Positions 1 to 7,166 of a DNA stretch of 64,000 nucleotides are shown piece by piece. The notes under the pieces were generated by a model, which was given only the letters and a program-made list of their open reading frames with translations, was not told where the DNA came from and searched no databases. How positions within the stretch are numbered: position 1 is the stretch's first letter; every line of letters begins with the position of its first letter. The DNA comes from an uncultured Bacteroidales bacterium (lineage in GTDB: Bacteria; Bacteroidota; Bacteroidia; Bacteroidales; Bacteroidaceae), in the NCBI GenBank assembly GCA_945833885.1, contig CAMAFY010000001.1, positions 310,001 through 374,000 on the forward strand, in the 5' to 3' direction. Both the position numbers and the translations under genes were made by a program.

Positions 1-16
1 TGCCTACTTTTTATAT

Positions 17-664
17 TTATTTTTTTGAAGCCTTTTCTGGAATATCCTTAGGAAAATTCACAATAATGGTGTCATATCCTAAAGCCTTAAAGAGAACTTT
101 CATCTGTTTTTCCGCTCCTAACTGTGCTGTCTTCAGGTTTTGCACTGTCAAAGCACGGGCTTTCATGGCCTTTTGCGCTTCTTCGTAGAGTTCCTGCTTG
201 GTCTCCGCGTTGAAAGTCCCCTCCTCATAGAACGTCTTTGTACGGGCTTCGTCGATGAAATGTTCGTCAAGAATCTTCACGTTTGGCAGGTTCAAACGGA
301 CAGTCTTTCCGTGTGAAACAAACCAGTCGTCTCCGAATTCCTCGGTATCCAATCCTATGCGTATGGTGCCATAATATATGCGTACCAGATGGCGATCACC
401 AAGCATTCGGCTCTCATGACGCTCCGCCATCTCTTCACAATTCACACTGAGCAATTCCCATTGTCCAATGTTTTTGATGGCAATGATCTCCTCCGGCGTT
501 TCTTCGATGGCGACATTCTGTTCCACGGCCACCATAGGTCCGAACACATTAAGTTTGTGTAACAATGCCAGAGTTCCCCATGCCATAAGCACCACCGCAA
601 TGAAAATGGCGGTGAAACGCAGGTGTCTGAATGGCCAAATAAGGATTCTGAAAAGAATGTTCAT
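17..664 (-). CDS. DUF4230 family membrane-anchored protein
   Basis: A 215-residue protein whose body (about residues 60-200) resembles the DUF4230 family, common in Bacteroidetes and of unknown function. A short basic N-terminus is followed by one hydrophobic segment at about residues 15-37, so the likely topology is a single inner-membrane anchor with the domain outside the cytoplasm. It ends in a basic tail (EKASKK). It lies 18 bp downstream of another DUF4230 gene on the same strand, so the two are probably cotranscribed. The two proteins differ in anchoring: this one uses a transmembrane helix and its neighbour a lipid. Family assignment is by sequence feel only; the function is unknown. 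Confidence 0.75.
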   Translation of the reverse strand: MNILFRILIWPFRHLRFTAIFIAVVLMAWGTLALLHKLNVFGPMVAVEQNVAIEETPEEIIAIKNIGQWELLSVNCEEMAERHESRMLGDRHLVRIYYGTIRIGLDTEEFGDDWFVSHGKTVRLNLPNVKILDEHFIDEARTKTFYEEGTFNAETKQELYEEAQKAMKARALTVQNLKTAQLGAEKQMKVLFKALGYDTIIVNFPKDIPEKASKK

Positions 665-682
665 GGGAGAATCTGGGAAAAA

Positions 683-1393
683 TCATTTCAAAGGCTGGCG
701 TTCGATATGGTCAAAGTGGGTCAAATGACGGATATCTTCTTCGCTGTAGTCCTTGCGATAGCGTATCATTATGTTGTGAGCGTCGAAACCCATCTTCATC
801 ATTATCGGCACAAGTATGCGTGCGCAGTCCTTCCGACTTTGTTCAATGATACCAAAATTGTTGATATGCTTGACAATGGAGTCCTCGCCCTGTGCGGTAA
901 GTTCCGAAATCTCTTCTTCACTGAATTTTGTGCGCGTCATGGAGATATACTGGCGAGTCTTGCTGTGATCAACCTTGGAGGCTGTGACATCCACCTTAGG
1001 GTCGGGTAGGGTGATGATGCACATTGAATCAGCAATAAGGACGTTCCTTTCGGAAAATTCAGAGAAATCTACATAAGCCTTCAAAGTTACATCGATTGGA
1101 ATCGCCACCTTTCGTGTTCCGGGAACGGGGATATCAAGAAGTTTTCCGCCGAAACGGGTATTGTCACTATAGAGGATTATCTTGTGAATTTCGTATTCTG
1201 TGGTGTAGAGTTTGCTCTGTTGGCGAACTGCTGTTACAAGTGTTTTCTGCCGTTCGACCATGGACATTTGCTGTGAACTGTCAGCAGCCTCACTCACTGC
1301 AATCTCTTCTGTATTGTTGGATTTGCGGGTGTCACAGGCATTTGTCATAAGCAGGATGAACAGCCAAAAGACGATATAAAACAGTCGTACCAT
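683..1393 (-). CDS. DUF4230 family lipoprotein
   Basis: A 236-residue protein when started at the ATG at 1393. An in-frame ATG at 1420 adds nine residues before the signal peptide and is less likely. The N-terminus is a lipoprotein signal: a hydrophobic run followed by the lipobox LLMTNAC, so Cys20 would be lipidated. The rest is a DUF4230-like domain (about residues 50-230). It is the first gene of a two-gene operon with the DUF4230 paralogue just downstream. The gene is divergent from the lipoprotein gene at 1472, and both may be read from the short AT-rich stretch between them. The function of DUF4230 is not established. Confidence 0.78.
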   Translation of the reverse strand: MVRLFYIVFWLFILLMTNACDTRKSNNTEEIAVSEAADSSQQMSMVERQKTLVTAVRQQSKLYTTEYEIHKIILYSDNTRFGGKLLDIPVPGTRKVAIPIDVTLKAYVDFSEFSERNVLIADSMCIITLPDPKVDVTASKVDHSKTRQYISMTRTKFSEEEISELTAQGEDSIVKHINNFGIIEQSRKDCARILVPIMMKMGFDAHNIMIRYRKDYSEEDIRHLTHFDHIERQPLK

Positions 1394-1438
1394 GCTTGAT
1401 TTTCTTGCAAAATTAGTCATTACGTTTGAAACTTTGCT

Positions 1439-1446
1439 TATCTTTG
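1439..1446 (+). promoter_or_regulatory. Bacteroidetes-type -7 box (TATCTTTG)
   Basis: An exact match to TAnnTTTG lies 25 bp upstream of the lipoprotein start at 1472. A second exact match, TACGTTTG, lies at 1421-1428. No clean TTTG sits 19-21 bp upstream of either box, so the -33 element is weak. It is the best candidate promoter for the lipoprotein gene. Confidence 0.5.
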
Positions 1447-1471
1447 CACATATTTTTCGACAAAAACGCTT

Positions 1472-2044
1472 ATGAAAAGGTCCAATATTGTTTTTTCGAC
1501 ATCGAGTATTCTATTTTTTTCTTCCGTTCTTTTTACAGCATGTGGCAACAAGACGGATGGAAATCCCAGTACTCTTGACACTACGCTCTACGAACTTGCA
1601 CAGGAAGAGGGGCCTGGGCATGATGACCCACGCACACTTCCGGCAGTGAACGTTGACTTCGGAGGTAAACACTACGTCACAACCGTCAGCATTAGCCCCA
1701 GCGACTCATTGCCAATGGTCAAGGATTCCTACGACGACCCTTACAAAGACAATGAGGCAAAGGTGAAAGTGACCGTTGATGGTGCCGTACTTATTGATAA
1801 GGTTTGGGGCAAAGTCGATTTTTTGTCGGCGGTTGGTAGCGATGTAGATTTGAAAAATCAAATCTTTTGTGGCATTGCCTTCGACAAGATTTCCAATAAC
1901 GGCATTGTTTTCCGCGCACAGTTGGCCGCCCCGGGTGACGTGGAAGGTGGAACATCCTTCTATGTTATTTATCCTTTAGACGGAAGTACGCCCGTCATTG
2001 AACGCGACAACAACCGCGAAACTGAGGCACTTCCGGCTGATTGA
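1472..2044 (+). CDS. Predicted lipoprotein of unknown function
   Basis: A 190-residue protein with a lipoprotein signal peptide: a hydrophobic run (about residues 8-22) ending in the lipobox LFTAC, giving a mature Cys24. The mature part is acidic, has no further membrane segment and looks like a small beta-rich periplasmic or outer-membrane domain. It ends in a low-complexity acidic tail. A weak likeness to DUF4738-type Bacteroidales lipoproteins is possible, but I cannot confirm it. The gene is monocistronic: a promoter-like box sits just upstream and a strong terminator hairpin (2072-2122) just downstream. The function is unknown. Confidence 0.8.
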   Translation: MKRSNIVFSTSSILFFSSVLFTACGNKTDGNPSTLDTTLYELAQEEGPGHDDPRTLPAVNVDFGGKHYVTTVSISPSDSLPMVKDSYDDPYKDNEAKVKVTVDGAVLIDKVWGKVDFLSAVGSDVDLKNQIFCGIAFDKISNNGIVFRAQLAAPGDVEGGTSFYVIYPLDGSTPVIERDNNRETEALPAD

Positions 2045-2071
2045 TTCCGCGTTCCCCGACAGATATAGCAT

Positions 2072-2122
2072 AAAAGCGTTACAGCAATCCCGCCAAATGC
2101 AAGGCGTGCTGTAACGCTTTTT
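2072..2122 (+). terminator. Rho-independent terminator after the lipoprotein gene
   Basis: A 15-bp stem (left arm 2072-2086, right arm 2107-2121, core GCGTTACAGC pairing with GCTGTAACGC) is flanked by an A run before it and a T run after it. It starts 28 bp after the stop codon of the lipoprotein gene. Confidence 0.85.
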
Positions 2123-2456
2123 ACATGAAAATGCCGTTCCTTGTATTATGGAAACATGGTAATGTTGGTATGATGTTATGATGAAAAAAATGGAACACTT
2201 AGCGTTTTGATGTCTTATGTGTTGAAATGTCGTTTGTGAGGCCTAAACTTTGTTTGGAAGCATTCCGTTCTATGATGGAATATGATTTGCGGAAAATGAA
2301 AGGAAGCACCTTCTGAAATCCTATTTGGTCTCGGGAAACAATCTGGGGATATACAATTCAAACGATATGGATAGCAAGTATGCTTAATGTCATATCCAAA
2401 ATGCTTTGAGATGTTATCTTGCACTTCCTAAAAACTTCTTTCGAACCGCATCATAA

Positions 2457-2537
2457 AAACCACGGAAGTTTACAATGAAAAGTTCCGATGTTTGCGATGA
2501 AAAGTTCCGATGTTATCATTATAAAATGCGGCACTTT
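2457..2537. repeat. 22-bp-period palindromic array, copy 1 (4 units)
   Basis: This lies in the 772-bp gap between convergent genes ending at 2044 and 2817. Four copies of a 15-bp core like AAAGTnCGGnACTTT have their central CGG or CCG at 2463, 2485, 2507 and 2529, exactly 22 bp apart. Units 2 and 3 are nearly identical (AAAGTTCCGATGTT). Orientations are CGG, CCG, CCG, CGG. Apart from two terminators, the rest of the gap (2123-2456 and 2538-2760) shows no convincing gene. Confidence 0.85.
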
Positions 2538-2760
2538 TTCGGACACTTTCAAAACTCCTTGAAAACACAGGCAAATAAACGTTTCCTTTATGTGCGGATA
2601 TAAGATTGAAACACGTGAGAAAACACATTGATGCCGTATGTGATATTAGTGCGGTTTTATTTTGAAACACTGCATTTTCAGCCTATATCGAATGGATAAA
2701 TCCCGCCTTTTTGATATTGTTTTATTACACAAATGAAGGGAATGCCTTCGGGATTGATGA

Positions 2761-2801
2761 AAAAAGGGGACAGCAAAGGCAGAAAATCCTTTGCAGTCCC
2801 C
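2761..2801 (-). terminator. Terminator of the S8 peptidase operon
   Basis: Read on the minus strand, GGGGACtGCAAAGG pairs with CCTTTGCtGTCCCC (arms 2788-2801 and 2766-2779) and is followed by a run of Ts. It lies 16 bp past the stop codon of the peptidase gene. Confidence 0.88.
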
Positions 2802-2816
2802 AGCAATGATACCATA

Positions 2817-4970
2817 TTAAAGCACTACCTTGAAGCGTGCTTTCCGAATTCCCTGTACGAGGGAAACGATGTATGTTCCTGAATTCAGGTGTTCGAGGCC
2901 AACGTTTTCATCAGTTCCTGGTCGTAGATCAAGTGTCAAAGGCCGGTGGGAACGACGTCCCGAGGCATCAAATATCTCCAACATTGCCACACCCTCAGTA
3001 TCGGACACAATGTGCAATTTGCAGCCGTGAACCGACAAATTAAACGAAGGAAGCGAAGGTTGGGCAATACCACTTTCGCCCGACATCTTCACGCAGGCGT
3101 CCAATCCGGCATAAGCATCGAGTTTTCCTGCTCCCCACTGCTGAGTATCTTGCGTGAAATCATCGGTGCGTCCTGTCTTTTCCATCAGGGAATGAAGGTC
3201 TTCGGGCGAAAGACGGGGATAGGCTTCAAGCCATGCTGCCACAACGCCTGCGGTTAAAGGCGCAGCCATGGATGTACCTTGCATATAGCCATAATAGTCG
3301 GTATGCCCGTCAAATCCCTCATGTGTTTCGGCAATGAACGAAGTTGATGTGTCGTCGTGAGCAGAAAAAGCAGAAAGTATGAAGCATCCTGGGGCACAAA
3401 TATCGGGTTTTGTGCGGCCGTCGAGCGTTGGACCGTAACTGGAAAACGAACATAAGTCATACAATGTCTCATCGAGCGTACCGGTAGTGTTGAGAGTGGT
3501 GTACTCATTACGGGTAGTATATGCACCGACTGTCAGTATGCGTTTGCCCGTGCCTCCGATTTCCGCGATGGTGGATTCGTCGTCCGGACCTGTAAAGCCT
3601 TCGATTTCGCGCGATTCAAGTCCAAGTTTCGTATTGTCTGCCCATATATTTACGCGACCATAAAACAGGGGTGTTACGGTCAAGGCTATCGCATAATTCA
3701 TACGGATGTTCGTAACATCCGATGTGATAAGCATGTGAGGCCTACCATTTAGCGGTGAAATTTCCGAGGTGACGTTCAGGGTTCCCGTCACATAACGTCC
3801 GAGACTGACCTCTTGAACACCGTCCGCCCCATCGAGAACTACGCTTTCAGCATCCTGTTTGTTGAAGATACTGTACGATGAAAGTTTGACTTCATAAACG
3901 CTGCCTACGTCGCCCCAGATCTCAATGCTCCCACCTTTGTTGACGGTTGATGGGGAAGTCTTGTAGGCGACAAAGGTGCGGAGAGGCTCGTCTTCGGCAC
4001 TTTTGAATGTCTTTTCCACATGGAATTTGTCTGCTCGATGGTTACCGGCCGCTCCGACCATCAGCAATCCCTCACCCTGGAGTTCGTCAGTCAGGCAATC
4101 GAATGTGGATGTTCCGTCATGCGGTCCCTCATGATTACCCAGGCTAAGATTGACCACGCATGGCTTGTTCACGCTTTTTGCGTAGTCAAAGATATAGGCT
4201 ACACCATTGGCAATATCGGCATTTGTGGAATTTTCAAGGTCAAGTGCTACGAGAACGATGTCGGCATCTGGAGCCGCTCCTCGGAACTTTCCGTCATTCC
4301 ACGCGTCAGAACCCGCTGCCAATGCCGCCACGTGTGTGCCATGAGAGTTGTCTTCGCGGTCAGCCTTGGCCTTCTCTATGTGTTCAGGTGTGGTGAATTC
4401 GAGCCCGTATCCAAATTTTTCCGGAGGATTGCACCCCTCAAATGAAGAACTTCCTTGTTCCCAAACGCGACGGATGCGGAGTTCTCCGTTTTCGGGATTG
4501 CGGAAGGCACTGTGAAGATAGTCGAATCCGGCATCCACTATCCCGACAACAACATCGCGACCTGTGTAAGATTGCGTGAATCCATCACCATTCAGTCCTC
4601 TATCAGCCCCAGTTTCCTGCCGGGCGATATCGATCATTGTTTGAGGAGCATCGCTGTTTTCCACATAACGTACGCCATTCATACCGACAAGACGCTGCAA
4701 GCCGGCAGAGGAAATGCGGAGTGTGCCCCGCTTTGATGTGAGGGGAATGACTTGGAATCCAGCCTCCTTTAGTGTTTCCCACGAACATTTGTCATTGTCG
4801 ATGGTGACAAAAACCGTCATCGTATCGGCAGGTGCCACACGGAATGCCGTGCTATGCCCCGACCTGGTCTGTTGGATGAGACGTGGCGACAACACATTTT
4901 GTGGCAATGTCTGTGAGAAAAGTGTTCCTGAGACGGCAATAGCCAGAAAGAGAACCAATGTTTTTTTCAT
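2817..4970 (-). CDS. Secreted S8 subtilisin-like serine peptidase with T9SS tail
   Basis: A 717-residue exported peptidase of the S8 (subtilase) family. Started at the ATG at 4970, it begins with a signal peptide (MKKTLVLFLAIAVSG); an in-frame ATG at 4979 adds three residues. The catalytic triad is visible: Asp146 (GIVDAGFD), His210 (SHGTHVA) and Ser567 (GTSMAAP). A long insert (about residues 315-470) separates the His and Ser blocks, as in many large subtilases, and may hold a beta domain. The last 80 residues end in a T9SS-type sorting domain (SGTYIVSLVQG... KVVL). The gene follows the Omp28-like gene after a 19-bp gap, so the two are probably one operon. It could act on surface or host proteins; the substrate is unknown. 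Confidence 0.92.
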   Translation of the reverse strand: MKKTLVLFLAIAVSGTLFSQTLPQNVLSPRLIQQTRSGHSTAFRVAPADTMTVFVTIDNDKCSWETLKEAGFQVIPLTSKRGTLRISSAGLQRLVGMNGVRYVENSDAPQTMIDIARQETGADRGLNGDGFTQSYTGRDVVVGIVDAGFDYLHSAFRNPENGELRIRRVWEQGSSSFEGCNPPEKFGYGLEFTTPEHIEKAKADREDNSHGTHVAALAAGSDAWNDGKFRGAAPDADIVLVALDLENSTNADIANGVAYIFDYAKSVNKPCVVNLSLGNHEGPHDGTSTFDCLTDELQGEGLLMVGAAGNHRADKFHVEKTFKSAEDEPLRTFVAYKTSPSTVNKGGSIEIWGDVGSVYEVKLSSYSIFNKQDAESVVLDGADGVQEVSLGRYVTGTLNVTSEISPLNGRPHMLITSDVTNIRMNYAIALTVTPLFYGRVNIWADNTKLGLESREIEGFTGPDDESTIAEIGGTGKRILTVGAYTTRNEYTTLNTTGTLDETLYDLCSFSSYGPTLDGRTKPDICAPGCFILSAFSAHDDTSTSFIAETHEGFDGHTDYYGYMQGTSMAAPLTAGVVAAWLEAYPRLSPEDLHSLMEKTGRTDDFTQDTQQWGAGKLDAYAGLDACVKMSGESGIAQPSLPSFNLSVHGCKLHIVSDTEGVAMLEIFDASGRRSHRPLTLDLRPGTDENVGLEHLNSGTYIVSLVQGIRKARFKVVL

Positions 4971-4989
4971 GGAAATCATGTACGAGGGA

Positions 4990-6900
4990 TTATATCTTCA
5001 CCTTTCGGCTGATGGTTTTTCCGTTAATCGTGGCTGAAACAATGTACATTCCCGCCTGCAAACGATGGTCGATTGCATAGCGGCGCCCCTGCGCATCGTG
5101 GATGCGAAGACCGGAGATTCCAGTTCCAGAAACGCTGATGCGTCCATCACGGACGTGTACTTTGAAGTCTTCCGTATCGTCGGTTATGGGGGACTGTATG
5201 GATGTTTGGAATCCGTTTTGCGTATACGACTCACCTAATCTCACGGCCTGACAGTTGTAAACGCGGTTTCCTGTGTTTGAAGAAAGATTGTTTTCGGAGA
5301 TATAGGCCACAAGCATCATGTTATCAGGCACTACATTATGTGAAAGCATGCTCTGTGCATTCTCATATTGACTGCCGGCAAGATTCTCTTCAGTCCAATA
5401 AGTCGAACGGATTTCCTCTGGAAGTGTAAACTCATGTTCCCAAGTTGTTGTCTCGCCAGGAGTGAATTTCGCGGCAAGTCCCCAGGCATTTCCAGTCAGA
5501 CATCCACGGAAGACATGACGATGTATGTAATTTGCGCCACCATTGGTCTGGTATGCCGTAATGCTGTCCTGAACAAGCATGACGTTGATGACGGCCTCTC
5601 CATTGGGCAATTCGCGGTGAGGAAGAAAATCTGCCGTAACTGTACAAAGACGGGTTGCGGAATCGTAGGTCGATGACAGGCGGATGCTGGCATAAGGCTC
5701 ATTGTTTTCCACGTAATCGAAAGTGTTCTGCATCTTGGATTCTGTAATATCCATTACGGGTGCCGAACTTACCAATGGAGCAGCCGTACGATTGAACATC
5801 ACAGCAGGGGCATAAGTGCTGCAACCGTCGTAGAAATAGAGGTAATTGACGTCCTCTTCCATAGTGAAAACGTCGGGCATATAACCTGAATGATGGGAAA
5901 CCTCCACACATGGTGTCTGACGAGTAGACAGAAATTTCACGAGCGAAGAGTGACCTCCTGGGCATGCGCTACAAGCCTGTCCCGTAAATCCTTCCACAAG
6001 AATGTTGCGTTCCATATCGGAAGGATAGAAGAAAATCGAAGTTTGAAGCGTGTTGTCTGAGGGGTCAGAATCGGAATTTTGGGCATTGATATTCTCAACA
6101 CTTACCTTCAATTCCGTCTCACCTTCGGCACTTGCTACGTATTCTGGGAGTTCAATGTTAATAGTCTGACACTGGCCGAGTGCCACATTACTATAGGAAA
6201 AACGTTCCGTCTGCTCACCCAAAGTCAGGAGGATGTCAAATGAATCAACGGCTTTCGTACCGAAGTTCATCAAGTTCATGGAAAAGGAATATGCATCTCC
6301 GCTCTTATAATAACCGCTATATTTCTGACCAATCATCATAACATCGCAGAAAACAGGGTCGTGGTCAAGCACGACTTGTATGTTGGCTGCACCCGTCCCC
6401 ATTCCATAAACATCTGTCCAAGTTCCGTTATTGAGGGCAAAACTGCAGTTCTCGAGTTCTGTATTGAAGTCAGAACTGAGAAGATTATACGATGCCGCCA
6501 TGGTTTCTGCCTCGTATCCGATGAAGAGTTCTGGCTCTTCCCCGGTGATGACATACGGTATTTCGAGGGTATAAGTATAGAGTTTCAGGGCTTTCTCTAT
6601 CGTCACCTCAAGAGATTGTATGGGATTTTCCTCCAAAGATGTGGAAATGAAAGCATACGCCTTATTGTCTTTTGTCATACGACTCCCAAAGGCTATATTG
6701 ATGGCATTGATGCTACAACCTTTCAATGCCTGCAGTTTCTCGTGGCTGAGACGGATGGCTTGACCTTGGCTGGTGGTGTTTCCAAGGTGAAAGACTTTGG
6801 TACGCTCTATACTTCCGTTGCTATAACCCACAGTAACCTCTTCTGCCATGAGACTGAAAGACAGAAGACAAAAAGTAAGAAATGTGAAAAACCTTTGCAT
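4990..6900 (-). CDS. Omp28-related secreted protein with T9SS tail
   Basis: A 636-residue exported protein with a signal peptide (about residues 1-19). Its middle carries an Omp28-like thioredoxin-fold region marked by VEGFTGQACSACPGGH, where the CSAC pair resembles a thiol-disulfide active site. The N-terminal half looks like beta-sandwich adhesin modules. The C-terminus (GLRIHDAQGRRY ... GMYIVSA ... SRKVKI) fits the T9SS type A sorting domain, so surface attachment or release is expected. It is the first gene of an operon with the S8 peptidase. The known family is outer-membrane or surface proteins such as P. gingivalis Omp28; a redox or adhesin role here is inference. Confidence 0.85.
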   Translation of the reverse strand: MQRFFTFLTFCLLSFSLMAEEVTVGYSNGSIERTKVFHLGNTTSQGQAIRLSHEKLQALKGCSINAINIAFGSRMTKDNKAYAFISTSLEENPIQSLEVTIEKALKLYTYTLEIPYVITGEEPELFIGYEAETMAASYNLLSSDFNTELENCSFALNNGTWTDVYGMGTGAANIQVVLDHDPVFCDVMMIGQKYSGYYKSGDAYSFSMNLMNFGTKAVDSFDILLTLGEQTERFSYSNVALGQCQTINIELPEYVASAEGETELKVSVENINAQNSDSDPSDNTLQTSIFFYPSDMERNILVEGFTGQACSACPGGHSSLVKFLSTRQTPCVEVSHHSGYMPDVFTMEEDVNYLYFYDGCSTYAPAVMFNRTAAPLVSSAPVMDITESKMQNTFDYVENNEPYASIRLSSTYDSATRLCTVTADFLPHRELPNGEAVINVMLVQDSITAYQTNGGANYIHRHVFRGCLTGNAWGLAAKFTPGETTTWEHEFTLPEEIRSTYWTEENLAGSQYENAQSMLSHNVVPDNMMLVAYISENNLSSNTGNRVYNCQAVRLGESYTQNGFQTSIQSPITDDTEDFKVHVRDGRISVSGTGISGLRIHDAQGRRYAIDHRLQAGMYIVSATINGKTISRKVKI

Positions 6901-6922
6901 AATATTTCATTATTTGTGTCTG

Positions 6923-6930
6923 CAAATATA
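6923..6930 (-). promoter_or_regulatory. -7 box for the Omp28/S8 operon (TATATTTG)
   Basis: On the minus strand this is an exact TAnnTTTG match, 22 bp upstream of the Omp28-like start codon. No TTTG is seen at the expected -33 distance. Confidence 0.5.
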
Positions 6931-6980
6931 GTCATTATATACTGTTTACTAAGAATTTATACGTTTTTCCTCTAATAAAT

Positions 6981-7011
6981 TTTGTCCATTTGGACGTTTA
7001 TTGTACTTTTG
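6981..7011 (+). promoter_or_regulatory. Full Bacteroidetes promoter (TTTG-N19-TAnnTTTG)
   Basis: TTTG at 6981-6984 and TACTTTTG at 7004-7011 are separated by exactly 19 bp, the textbook spacing for the Bacteroidetes housekeeping sigma factor. Transcription would begin near 7018 and give a 5' leader of about 150 nt before the gene at 7167. Confidence 0.8.
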
Positions 7012-7166
7012 CCACGGCAAAATGGAATAATTTTCTCGATTTTCCACATTGCATTCTCAGGACTTATTTGGTGATTTGTATAGAAAAGACTTAAAAAACT
7101 ATAAGATATCAATATGACACATGATGCTGATTATTTGATGCTTAATCACTATAATATTATAAATAT

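Noticed and set aside
2457-2537. The 22-bp arrays as CRISPR
   Set aside because: Repeats are too short and too variable, the spacers are only about 7 bp, and no cas gene is present in the window.
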